A stretch of DNA of 64,000 bases from Membranipora membranacea (lineage: Eukaryota > Bryozoa > Gymnolaemata > Cheilostomatida > Membraniporidae): assembly GCA_914767715.1 (NCBI GenBank), contig OU612072.1, positions 8,370,001 through 8,434,000 on the forward strand, read 5' to 3'. Below the pieces are notes generated by a model. It saw nothing but the letters and a program-made list of their open reading frames with translations, did not search any database and was not told the origin of the DNA. This document shows, in pieces, positions 37,021 through 48,740 of the stretch. Within the stretch, counting starts at the first letter, position 1, and each line of letters opens with the position of its first letter. The position numbers and the translations under genes were made by a program.

Positions 37021-38940
37021 TCTATAGGACTCTATCTCTGAGACAAGATCCTATGATGATAATAGAGTCCGATTATTCACTTCTGGGTATCGACTCAGCA
37101 ATACTAAAATAACACAAACATGATTAGTGTCCACCCAAATACTACTCTCACGTTAACTCAGAACTCTCCTTAACATCCTTATTGATGTGCTCTTGTAATG
37201 CATTTGATGTTGTAACATTCTCCTTTGTTATTGTTTTGATAACATTTGATCACAACGGCAATAGGAGCCATTCTCTGAGCATGCCCAGTGAAGGCTTCCC
37301 TCTATATTCTGATGGCGATCATGGAAGAAATCTATAAAATATAATCCAGTAATATATGACTTGCATTTGATGTTGTAACATTCTCCTTTGTTGTTGTTTT
37401 GATAATCAATACGGGTCCGAACAAAATGCATTAATAACTGACAGGTTGCACTTCCCATTGCTTGTCATTTATAATAGTGCCGCTGTGCGGGTGGGAGTCA
37501 ATCTGCCATTGAATGTTGTCATAGGAAATTAAATAATAAGACATTATTATTATTTTGGCAGGCTGTTCTGTAATTTTTGTCAACCTGCTTTGTATTATGC
37601 TCTGCTAAGGAGGGCAACACAGTCAGAGTAACATAATGATAGCGAAGGTTGAGGGTGAGATTGTGACGTACAAAAGGCAGGAGACATCATCACATACCTG
37701 GCTATTGTAAGTCATGTATGAGAACAGATACAAATCTAGGAGAACATGATCTGATTAAGAGAGGTATGAGCACCTGCTCTGTGTGAGATAGACTGCTGTG
37801 TTTATCTCCTGACACATGTATGACACAGCAGCTGTAACAAAAGGTCAGAGGTTATATTAGGTTGAGTGGGAGTCAGCAATAATAAAGCAACAAATAAAAT
37901 GAAGAAAAAAGCTTTTTCAAGACAATTCATCGCATTGCATGCATTGTAATAATTGTTTCTCAAATACATGAGTAGAAAGAAATTGAGCTGAAACACACAT
38001 TATACTGACTTTAATACCTAATACAAACATTTATATATATAATTATTATATATATATAATTTTTCATTCCGTTCAATCATATATGTATATATATATATAT
38101 ATATATGTAAAAGAGGTTAGAGAGAGAAATACCACTGTCCAGCAATCCTGACAATTGCCTGATGTAGCTGATCTCCACTTGCCGCTGTGTTGTCTCTAGC
38201 TGGTATCCTGAGTCTCTACTTCCTCTTACCCTCCATCTCCTTGATAAGCCTCCTGGTTATGCTGTGGTTATATACAGAAGAGCAGTTAAATATCACAACA
38301 GCATCTAACCAAAGTTTCTCATCTAGTAAATACTCATTAAATATTGTTATCGATTCATATTGTAGTTTATATGTGTCAAGTAAAGTCATCTGCAAGTAGC
38401 TGTACCATGTTGTGTACGATGTGACTGTTACGCTGTGAAACTCTATGTCTAGCTGCACCATGCTGTGTTATTTTTTGATACGCCGTGAGTAAATACACCA
38501 TGCTGAGTTAATTATCATCAAATTCTGGGAGTGAAATCAATCAACGAATAGATGACTTAGATCAGTACCAATCATAACAAAGTAACACGCCACTCATAAA
38601 CAATATTCATCGATTTGACTCCCTGCTGGTTTTTCAAAAGCTAACTTGGCCATGAGGCAACCATTCAGGTATAAAAGTCTCAATTGGTTATATTCAAGGT
38701 ATGCATATCTTCAAAAAACAATGAGGGGAAACAAACCTGACTTGCAGCAGTGGTTTGGAATACTGCTACCACTTAAGCAAACTTGTGCTCTTTGAATTGT
38801 GCTCTGGAGTAGAATAGACAAGCTCTCACCTTGTCTATATATTGTAGTGATGGTATCTTTAGTAATTACCTCCCTTGTTACTCTCCTAGCCTGAGGCGTA
38901 AAAGAAGCTGTCTCTGTAAGTATAAGTAAAAGTATATCTT
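37021..38940. repeat. module E, copy 1
   Basis: Direct duplicate of about 52940-54900 and inverted duplicate of about 59700-57720. Anchors: 'gaaggcttccctctatattc', 'gctaaggagggcaacacag', 'tgtgttatttttt' with 'gatacgccgtgag', and 'tagcctgaggcgtaaaagaa'. It includes the AT-rich core at 38031-38108. A foldback element present in the other copies is reduced to its first 50 bases here. Frames on - (37228-37458, 37802-37996) have counterparts in other copies but no recognisable function. Confidence 0.75.
38031..38108. repeat. (TA)n tract with inverted 15-base core
   Basis: TA-rich tracts flank ATTCCGTTCAATCAT (38066-38080). At the matching position of the other copies the core reads in the opposite sense relative to the module: ATGATTGAACGGAAT at 53826-53840, and its complement in the inverted arm at 58790-58804. 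Confidence 0.75.
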
Positions 38941-39440
38941 TCTAAAAGCTTGCCTTTTCATGTGCCAAACAAGCCATAGTCTTTGTTAGACTGAGGCTCT
39001 GGCAGCAACTCATCTAAAACGGGGGTCCGAACAATATACATTATTAATTGACAGGTCTCACACCCAATTGCTAGTCATTTACAATGATGCTGCTGTGCAG
39101 GTGGGAGTCAATCTGCCATTGAATGTTGTCATAGGAAATTAAATAATGAGACATTATCATTAATTTGGCAGGCTTTTCTGTTATTTTTGTCAGGTTTGAG
39201 AAATGCTATGAGATCAAAACTGTATGATTGTTTAAAAATATATAACAAGCATGTACCACTGTACCACAACTTTCCATGAAGTTCTTCTTTTATCTTTGTA
39301 CGGTCACTAAATCCAGTGGTGTTTTTTTACAAAAAGGAAGAAGTAGAGGTTAGCGGTCTCAAGAGGGAATGCGATTAGAGGTTCAGCCAGTGAGAAGTGA
39401 TGCTGTATGAATAATCTTCTGATAGCTTGTCAACAAACGG
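38941..39440. repeat. module Y, copy 1
   Basis: Shares 'cttgccttttcat', 'gggtccgaacaat..acatta', 'caatctgccattgaatgttg' and the 'aaactttccatgaagttc' type segment with 54900-55390, and in part with 40400-40930, 48290-48740 and 49360-49760. The minus-strand frame that is open for 106 codons at 55010-55330 is broken here. Confidence 0.65.
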
Positions 39441-40260
39441 AGTACCCGCATGTCATTTGGTAAACGCAGGTATTGCATACAAGAGACCCCAAGCACGATT
39501 ACTGACTACAGGCTATCATCATGGTCTAATGCAACTCCACAATGACATATGCCCAAAGAGAAGCATTGCGTTATCTTCTCAAAGGGTATTTGGTCAGAAG
39601 ATAGGTATTGAGACACCGTCACTCGATACTGTTTAATGTTTAATGTAAGTAAAAAATCTGATTATATGATCAATCTGTTTAGAAGAGGTCATTCTGTTTT
39701 GGGAATTGCAAGTATCTCAAAATAAATAATTAATAAATTTCTAAATATACAATGGGGGGAGGGGGGTATGGGTGTTTGATCAATCTGTTAATGATATAAC
39801 AATTTGTTTAGGAAATTGCAGGTAATTCAGATCAAAAATTCATCTTTTCTTGGTGTAAACAAAACCACATAGCCATGAATATTAAACTCGATTAGTTTCA
39901 TTACTTGCAATGCAAGCTTTACTCTGGGGTTGTGTCTGAAGACCACAAACACAACTCTCAAAGTAACCATAGAACTTCTGTTTGCTTAACATTGGGTGAT
40001 CATGATGGGCTAGTCACAAAAACAATTTGCGCCGAACGTTTTACTGAGCAGGCTTTTAAGAGAATTTTCTCATATATACATCCCTACCCGTTTATATTAA
40101 ACATGGCTGTCTCAAGCTGTCAGTCACTGCCTTACTGCCCAAAGAGAATCTACCACCAACAATTGGAACTCGATATTTTAAGTAGTTGGAATTGCATTGT
40201 TCCGGAGATACAGTGGCCTTGCCTGCAATATGATCCTCTAAATACTGAGTTGATCTGAAA
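39441..40260. repeat. module X, copy 2, with uninterrupted insertion sites
   Basis: 'gtaagtaaaaaatctg' (about 39645) and 'gcaagtatctcaaaataa' (about 39707) are uninterrupted versions of two sites that carry insertions at 55.5 and 56.1 kb. From 39800 it matches the other X modules (24.3, 47.7, 48.98 kb). The 117-codon frame (39905-40258, +) is not kept in the other copies. Confidence 0.65.
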
Positions 40261-40930
40261 TCAGTCATTGCATATAATTCTCACCGATGATTAGGATCAA
40301 CTAAAATTGGTATCTAACTTAATAAAATGATTGATAAAATAATTTGGATACTACACTGCGATTGTCGTTTTCGCTGTTTGATTACCACTAATCTTTGGTG
40401 ATATTAACAAGCGTCAGTCTGTGCTAGAACAAAGCCTAAGCAGTGACTTTCATCTATAAGGAGAATCTAATTCATAATATATATTACATTAATTACTGAC
40501 AGGTTTTCACACACAAGTGCTAGTCAGTTATCATGGATGCTGCTGTAAGGGTTGATGTTAATCTGTGTTTGATGATTGTTAATAAATCAGGTTATTAAGT
40601 TTTCAAAGGAGTTAATTAGGCTGGCTCTTCCGATTTTTCTGCTCCGTTTTCATGGAATCAAAACTGCTTGATTTTTCAAAACCATATACGTGACGTGTGC
40701 CGCTATACCGCGGTTTTCCGTGAAGCTCTAATTTTGCTTTCTTCCTATGGCTAGTAAATCCACTGGCGTTTTTTATTGAAACAGAGAGAACTGGAGCTTT
40801 CTCAGGAGCCCCTGTGATCAAAGGTTCACCCATTGAATAGTTTGGCTGTATGAAAAGTTTAGCTACGATAGCTTGTAGATGCATGTCTTTCATTTGAGCA
40901 AGTAGAAGATTGATTCCTGACTTGTGCAGT
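40261..40930. repeat. module Y, copy 2
   Basis: A minus-strand frame (40893-40612) reads SIKNASGF, then KLELHGKPRYSGT, aligning with SLKNTTGF and KEELHGKLWYSGT at 55010-55330 (-) and 57294-57614 (+). Similarity at codon level over diverged copies hints at an ancient coding exon, but no splice signals or family match were found. Confidence 0.5.
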
Positions 40931-41900
40931 TTTATCAGGAAACATAATTGGGTAATGCTACCAGCAGGGTCAAAGTTGACTCTAATATGAAAGAAATATC
41001 AATAAATGATCCCATTTGCTTCTTTTCTGCTATTCACATTGAGCTGTGGAAGAGTCTTCCTAGCTAAGTACACATTACATCTTGGGCACTACTGAGTACA
41101 ACCTAGTGTATACCTGGTTCCAGATGCTTCTCAGGCTATCGGAGTATATTGAGTGCTGAACTTATTTCCTGGGTACTACTAAGAGTTTATCAAAATGTTA
41201 ACCAATCATCACTGTCGAACAAGACAGAAAATAGGAGAGGTCCGCTGCGTGCTGGCAAACCAAACATGCAGCAAAACAATACAATGCAGTACAATGAGCC
41301 TGAATTGTGATGAGCAATTGGATTGATTTTCTTGCTCAAGCCTAAAATCCCAACCTTGTGGGCGAGTATTTGCAAAAACTGCTGTAGTGGATATCAATAA
41401 CTGTAGTATTCCATCTGTGTCATTTAACATTAATAAAACAAGTTTTGGAAGACTTTTCTTTGAAAGCATGAGTTCTTTTAGAGGCGCCATGTCGATTTCT
41501 CTCTGGTGCAGTGGTGTCAGGAAGAAGATCTTAATTTGTCTTTTGAAGGTAGTTAAATGCAACTCCACAATTGTACTAAGTCGATTAAGTGATCAATGCA
41601 TCTTGTACCAATGAAGATGGCCAGTTATTAGGACCCCTGAATAGGAAGACTGATCACAAACTTTTTGTTTCACATCTTTAATAGTTTTATTGCTCAAACC
41701 AATGGGAATCAAAAGTTTGAATAATGATTCAATAACACAGTCTTCAACCACCAACACAATGTAGACTCCGCTGAATTTAAAACATACCTAATGACATATT
41801 TACTGCATCATCATTTTGGTTATGATAGTGGTTGTTGTAGCTGTCATGGAGTCACATATCTGATTAACCATCAATGAACTGGATAAAAGGTCTGCGTTGC
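40931..41900. repeat. lectin upstream-flank module (U) with orphan decayed promoter
   Basis: 41200-41620 matches about 50420-51260. 41690-41900 resembles the region just upstream of the gene at 63347 (-): 'gctcaaacca', 'ttcaaccaccaacacaat', 'taatgacatatttac', then 'ctgattaaccatcaa' and 'ggataaaagg' where CCAAT and TATA boxes would stand. No lectin exon follows, so this is a promoter remnant without a gene. Confidence 0.6.
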
Positions 41901-44822
41901 ACAGGCAATATGTTTGGTGCAAAGTTTTTTATGTGTTACTGGGCCGTTATGTCAGCTAGTGTCAAAGCCTCATTTATGACAAAACTATGCCTATTAATAG
42001 CTAGGCCTATTCCTTTCAATAACAATAAATATTTGGTCTGCTTTGCTTTCCTATAGTTCAACTTGAATGAAGTAAATCAATCACTAATTTTAGTAATTTA
42101 ATTAAGCCACGCCTCTTTCACAAATGACAAAGGAATAGGCCAAGCTTTGCTGGCCTGAATACGAATAGAACGAACATGTTTATTAGCTCATCTGAGTTAT
42201 CTACCAGAGATAACCTAGCTATCCTATGCATCCTATGCATTATGCAGTGATGATATGTCTAGGTAATTATGGATGATGGTCATCAACTAGAATTCTTTGA
42301 GAAGTAACTGGAATATATTGGTATTTAATATGATGGCGTTTGGATGCCGTGGTTGCACATAAATTAGACTTCTATAGAATACTGTCAGTACTAAAACCAG
42401 TTAACCCAGGGATTCTGCGCTTTAGTATGATCCAAGTCAATATTCAAACAAATATACCTAGTGACCTCCAGGGTATATAGCAATCACCAGATTAAAGTGC
42501 AAGCAGCTTTATACATAAGAGAAGCATCAGAAAAGTAAAGATAACAACAGATTATGCTAATCATATATCATCATTCACTTCCGCAAGAAGAACGTTAGTT
42601 CACTAAACTGCAATGAAGTCCAAAAATAAAAGAATGAATTCAAAAAAGATAGACACAGACAAATATATATAATGTGAGGTGACCGCAGAACAGTTTCCTT
42701 TACCAATGCCACAATAGACACTAATCTTCAAGATGACATCAAAGGCCTCGTTTGGTATCAAATCATGCTGTTGAGCTAGAAGGACTAACTAATTTGTATG
42801 TGGTAATTGGTGGAACAGCTTCTCCTAAAACCTTCCTCGTAGGAATATGATTTAATTCTTCTAAAATCTTTCTAGTGAATCGTATCATATGACTAATATA
42901 TATGTTGCCTTTCGTATCAAAGAATGCTTTGAAGATTTTGTCAGGAAATGAGTGGATTTAGTACCAATGCCACTTAGTGCGGAATCGAGAATGTTGGTTG
43001 AGTCTGAATCAGAAGAAAAGGTTAGTTCATAAGCTTTGATATTGTTCGGTTTAGGTTATTAGTACTAACCTTTGCATTTATGCCTGTTATGTAGTGAAAC
43101 TGAATTCATATTAACCCAAGTACTGTTATATTACTGAATTCTGCGTGGCACATATCCCTCGAGACTTATCTACCTTGTAACTGTGTGGCTATATACCTGA
43201 CTAACCATCATAAGTGGTGTGCATGCAAGCTTGTGATAATAGGCTCAATCATTGATCTATCCAATAAAAAAAAAACTCCTTTAAAACAATGACAGTGATA
43301 GTGATTGATTGCTTACACAACCAAGAACTGTAGATGCAAAATGAGCTTTAAAATTTGAATATCATAGGTAAATTACGGTCACAATGAAGCACAAGTGGTG
43401 GTGAGATAGGTATTTCCACAACATACCCCAAATGCACCTTGCTTGCCAAAACACACCATTTACCCTGCCTAAAACCTTCTAACTACCAACACCAATGAGT
43501 AATCACGTTATATATTCCTGTATAATTCATAGATTATGGACCATCCTGCTGATATGCCTTAATAATGGCTTTGACCACGTAAACCGATCCTTATCAAGTC
43601 AAGTCTCATAAGTTTTTTTGAGACATTACCATAGGCGACAAGTAATTTGAAGCAATACTGTTTGTGGTCGTGTTAAATGGTAACAATTTTCTGGTTCCAA
43701 ATTCAAAAACATTTCTTCAACCCTAAATTATTTATCATGTACGATTAATTATTTAATTTATTAAATACAATCTACACTTAATCTCAGTTCAGACTGTGTC
43801 ATGATATGCTTGTATGGATACTATCAGCGACAGGTATCACTATCAGATACGGGGTGACCCTGAAACGCTATATAACTTTTACATTCATAACCAATATCAT
43901 AAACATAAACATCATTAAGACCCGTTGAAAAGCTGGGGTCATTGTTGTTGCGGGACGGACAGAGCTAAAAACATATTACCGCTATTGTCCATTACCTTTC
44001 AATTCATCGAGGAAAAATCGGGGCCACAAAATATTATAAGTGTTCATCAATATGTTTGTAATACTCAGACTTTTATTACCCACGGTTGGATTTGCTGTTT
44101 TAGTGTGGCCCAGGCAATGAGTTTCAATATTTAACACTGTTTGTCAGAATTTCTCCACAAATGCCTTATAAAAGCGCATTTAAAGAGAAGCGAGAAGGTG
44201 GCTGTTATTTACCGACTCACACGAAGCTTATGGGAAACACATATTATTACCTCCTCTCATACCCATTACTTCTCAATTCGTCCATCTAAAACTCGCCATC
44301 AAGTGTCAACATTTTACTCATGATGTGGTCGCAAGCTTTCAACGTACAGTTTCTATTAGCCACCCTAGGGGTGGTGACTTTGCGCAGGTTCAGCAATCAT
44401 ATTGTCAAAGAAATGAGACAGAAAAAGCTGTTTTTATCAAAATGAATAGAGGGGTCGAATTGACTGCAAGAAATTTCAAACAGGTGATATTTATTCTAAG
44501 AGATATAGCTGATCATAATTTAAAGGTCTACATATCAGCTTCACCTAAATTGCGCGCTGAGTAGAATGCCCAAGCAGTCCTTCTAAGAAGGCTTTAAAGG
44601 TGTTTTTTTACCTCATTTCTTTGATAAAATTACTCGATGTCATTGGATCCAATTTATGTGACGCTGTTAACCCACATCACAGCACAGCAGATTTCCGATA
44701 GTGTGCAACAAGCTAATAAATTATCTTTCCAGCTACTCTACCTTAACTCGCTGCTAAATTTGAGGCTTTAGCAGCATTTGCTCAATGATTCAGAATAAAG
44801 CCAGAATATTTCTTGCATTAAA
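41901..44822. other. gene-free stretch; one weak repeated frame
   Basis: No family recognised. The 79-codon frame 44325-44564 (+) contains NETEKAVFIKMNRGVELTARNFK, which aligns over about 25 residues with a broken frame near 56660-56730 and with DNA near 26040 and 32570. This is probably another dispersed repeat. The first 2 kb show short frames only. Confidence 0.4.
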
Positions 44823-44828
44823 TTTATT
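44823..44828 (-). terminator. polyadenylation signal of the C-type lectin
   Basis: AATAAA on - at 44828-44823, about 125 bases beyond the TAA stop at 44951. It is the nearest such signal downstream of the gene. Confidence 0.6.
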
Positions 44829-44950
44829 ATGAAATAACAAATCGACCAATGCATCATACATTTCACATCAAAGCCTCATTTCTAAACAACGATTGAGCCA
44901 AAACGCAACCAATATGTCGAGAAATGTTACAAATGTATCACTGCTGTACT

Positions 44951-46222
44951 TTATTTGGCTCCATTGGTGTCTCTTTCACATATAAACATCAGCTTCGTAG
45001 ATGTGCAGAAATTATCATCAAATCCAAAAACCTCATTTCTTGGCAGTTTTGACCAAAATCCGGTACCTCCGACAGAAGTTAAGCAGCCCTGACCTCCGCA
45101 GCAGTTGTTCGGTTCGTCGGTTACCCATGCATCTGTGGTCATTGGGATATCAGTAGCATCCCGCCCCTTCCAGTACCATTCATTGTCTGCGCCTCTATAG
45201 CCACCCAACCACATGTCATTGGACCTACAATGAAAAATATGTGTTTGAAGGTCTTCTGATTGTTTATGCTGAAAAAATTACAGTATGGACAGAAGAAATA
45301 AATTGGGTAATGTTATAGTCTCTTGATGCATAAAGAACCATGAAGATAACTGAACAGAAGACTCACCTAAGAATCGGTGATGAGCTCCTGTAGCCTTTGA
45401 TCCAGTAGAGTTCATTCGATGTCTCGAGGGAGGCCAGACCACCTCCCATCTCTTCACATTCATCCTGAGCGCCCTGCCAGGTAAGGGTCGGGTTTGTCAC
45501 AAATTTGTAACAAGAGCTCGGTCCTTCAACCCACTCATGAGGGCAAACTGCAAAATATAAGGATCTTTGATTTTGGATTTTGGAAACAGTCATTTGCAGT
45601 TAATGCAATTACCAACACTCTGAAAGACAGACATAAACACAAACTGACTAAGGAGTAGAATGTTGGCCAATTGAGTACTAGATGTTTAGCGCGCAATGTC
45701 ATCAGTTCGAAACCTGCAGCCCACTATTGGCCTCTTGAGTGCTCAGTCTAACCTCAACACAAAGAGTTATTTGGCAGAGCAATTGCAGGCTCCCAACTTA
45801 TATTTTGGAATGTGGCGTGATATGCGGCCCCATGCTTTTGACAAATGCGTTGGATATTCGCGGCCCCTCAACCAACATTATATACTATCTTGTACGCTGA
45901 ACCTAGATTCTAAAATTTTTTTTGTTTGACTTTCTAGTGATCAGTTAGTTGTTTTTCTTGACTTTTTGAGATAAAATTCTCATCATTCACCACTTCTAAA
46001 TTTTTATAACACTTTGCAGTCTGAGCTATACAGAGACGAATACCGGGTCACATGTCATCTTAAGACATATTGAGAATAGTTACCACAATAGAACTCGCAC
46101 ACCTTCCATGCTTATACACTTAAGATAATTCAGCACACCTACTTTATTAACTCACCTGAGGTTGCCAAAGCAGATGAAAGCAGCATAGCTGAGCACAGTA
46201 GCTGTATAATCGTGGTGGCCAT
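44951..46222 (-). CDS. secreted C-type lectin, EPN type, four-exon gene
   Basis: Exons on -: 46437-46416 (untranslated), 46246-46156 (ATG at 46222), 45547-45367, 45224-44951 (stop TAA); GT..AG sites and phases agree. The product is about 173 aa. Residues 1-21 are a signal peptide (MATTIIQLLCSAMLLSS..). One C-type lectin domain fills the rest: CPHEWVEGPSSCYKF, TWQGAQDECEEMGGGLASLE, MWLGGYRG, EPN at 120-122, a final C and FICE at 163-166. EPN usually marks Ca-dependent mannose-type binding. The WND motif is FDD here; its second D could still bind Ca. The extra CC pair after EPN suggests an added disulfide. It resembles invertebrate perlucin-like lectins. Probable role: extracellular glycan binding in defence or matrix. 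No second copy was found in the window. Confidence 0.92.
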
Positions 46223-46432
46223 GTCTTCTATGGTGTAAAGCGTTGCCTACCATATAAAGATGATCAGCAAATATTAAAATACGGTAATACTAAAATAGGA
46301 GCAATTGTTCAAAAAAACTCCTGAAAACTTAGTAAAATATAACTGCAAACATTTTTCTCATATCACATCACAATATTATCATATTATATTATTATTTCAC
46401 AATAATAAACTTTACCTTCTAGATTCAGTGGA

Positions 46433-46515
46433 AGAATGATATCCAATGTGTCTGCTCTTCTCTTTTATATGGTACATCAACAACTGCTGGTTGTTGTGGA
46501 GTCCAGTAAGCCAAT
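46433..46515 (-). promoter_or_regulatory. core promoter of the C-type lectin
   Basis: On -, TATAAAAG starts at 46469 and an initiator TCATTCT has its A at 46437, a spacing of 32 bases. ATTGG (inverted CCAAT, 46515-46511) lies about 75 bases upstream. The layout is the same as in the F-type lectin promoters though the sequences differ. The 22-base first exon ends at an AGAAG/GTAAAG donor. Confidence 0.8.
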
Positions 46516-47639
46516 CAGAACTCATGTTTTATCTCTGTTTTCGACCTGCTCATGTTTTGGCCAATCGCGGTCAGGTGCTCCTTTTTCTCATATCCTAGAC
46601 AACAAGAGTACCCTACCATTTATCATTTGATCCTAGAGGAGCATACTAGTAAAGGCTTCCGTCAGGAAATGCATTGCAAGTCGAATTCAGTTATGTGGTG
46701 TGCAGTGTGTCTGACCAAAATGACAACGCTGACCTGGGTCAAAGTGTCTGCTGAAGTTAAAAACTTCCACGCATATTTGAATTTTCTTAAAATGATGCCT
46801 GCAGTAACAGTAATTAATTCGTAAGGTCATGACTGCAAAGCAAGTCAGAGACAGTGAGAGTAACAATTGTATTGGAAGGACCTATTGACCTATTGACCTA
46901 TAGACCATGGGTGTTTTGGTTTGTTGTGATTCTTACAGACCAAACTGTCCCACGAGCCTGGGTATCAAGAAGTGATGGCAATGTCTCTGTCTTGTGAGAC
47001 TTAATCTCCTCAAGATGATACTCTTGAAACATGTCGATACTTGTTCATTATAAACATTGTTATGATGATTACTAAATGGGCCATACATACAGTTGCTGGC
47101 AGCCATTCCGATCCAGTGCTAACATTTACAACGCTTCCATCAGACCGGTTTCAGGCAATAAAACAACGCACTCAGCTACGCTCTAACTGTTTTAGGGCCC
47201 ACTCCGTTAGATATTTAAACACAGTTTTTGTAAATAGATTGAAGTGCAATTTGTATATACAATTTTATTCCATATATCGTTTTATATCCATTATTTTTTC
47301 ATTATAATCAAACTAAGCTTACTTTTAGAGAATATTTTTAGAGAGCACCCACATAAACATTTTTATTTCTCTTCCTGAGACAATACAATGCATACATAAA
47401 AGTGACGCTCCTTAACATCTACGCTGACGGAGAATGAAAAGTGACAAATCCATACAGTTTCAGTTACGTAATTAGCACGAGTTGCCCCTACACATGAGAT
47501 AGGTTTGTTAACCAACCAGTCTCTACCCTGGCAGCAAACTTTGAAGAGAATGGAATGAGCTGTAACATGCATCGCTGTATAATATTGTGATTGTATTCCT
47601 GTAATTATAACAACAACTGTGTCGCCTTCCACTAACAGG
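46516..47639. other. gene-free sequence upstream of the C-type lectin
   Basis: Frames of 60-90 codons on both strands are unrecognised. No repeat partner noticed. It may hold distal regulatory sequence of the lectin. Confidence 0.4.
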
Positions 47640-48740
47640 AGATTATTTAAGTCAAGTTGTGAAATCAGTGCACCATAACTTCTGTTGCGGAGCAGGCATC
47701 TCCTTTTAAGATAATTATCACATGAATTCTTTTCCAGTTAAATGATAGAAATATCAGGAAGGGAATTGAAATATCATGAACTATCCAATGATAGTCTGCA
47801 AACTAGTGGTACTTGATAGCTGATAACCGCAGCGTTCATTATAAAAACCGCGATGTGACATGCTTAGACAAGCTCCCTGTTCGACATATTTCAAATCTAT
47901 TTATGGATTATAGTATGAACTTGAATGTCCGTGAAGAGCTGAATAGTGTTACTGTAGAATGAAATCAGGCAAAATCCCTAGCTGTTTATATTAAATGTGA
48001 CTATCTCCAGCTTTCAGTCATTATCTTAATGCCTAAGGTGAATCCACCACCAACGATTGTAATTTCATTTATAATACAGTAGGTAAATATTGTGATGTTC
48101 TGGTCATACAGTGGCCTTGCCTGCATTTTGAGGCAAGAAATACTGGATTCATATGAAATCAGTGATCACATATAGCCTACGAGCTATAACTCTAACTGAT
48201 TATCAGTATCATTTAGAATTACCAGGAAATTCACTAAAGTTATATGTAAAATAATTGGGATGCTAATCTGCGACTGTAGTTTTAAAAGCTTGCCTTTTCA
48301 TCCCTGACTCAATGTGCCAAAAAAAAATCCTTTGTCTTTGTTAGACTGAGGCCTTAGCAGCAACTCATCTATAACGGGGGTCCGAACATTATACATTAAT
48401 AACTGACAGGTTTTCACACACCAGTGCTTGTCAGTTATGATAATGCTGCTGTGCATGTCGGAGTCAACATGGCATTGAATGTCCTCATAGGAAATTAAAT
48501 GTTGAAACACACTAATGTATTGGCAGGCTTTTCTGATATTTTTGTCAGATTTCAATAAAGCTAATGAGACCAAAACTGTTTGCTTGTTTGAACGCATATA
48601 TCAGGTCTGTACCACTGTACCACAACTTTCCAAGAATTTCTATTTCTATTTTTTTATGACACTAAATCCAGTGGTTTTTTTCAAAATTGAAGAAGTAGAG
48701 GCTGTATGAATGTTCTCCTGATAGCATGTGAACAGAGGGA
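47640..48740. repeat. modules X and Y, copies 3
   Basis: 47640-48230 matches module X; 48280-48740 matches module Y ('ttaaaagcttgccttttcat', 'aacgggggtccgaac', 'taataactgacaggtt'). The minus-strand 99-codon frame here partly overlaps the Y frame but is broken relative to the 106-codon version. Confidence 0.6.

Noticed and set aside
39905-40258. 117-codon frame (+) as a gene
   Set aside because: It lies in repeated module X and is not kept open in the other three copies.
45278-45463. 61-codon frame on - in the C-type lectin
   Set aside because: Shadow of exon 3 in the wrong frame, running into the intron.
45671-45735. tRNA-like B box 'agttcgaaacc' in the C-type lectin's upstream intron region
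   Set aside because: No matching A box and no repeat partner; too weak to call.
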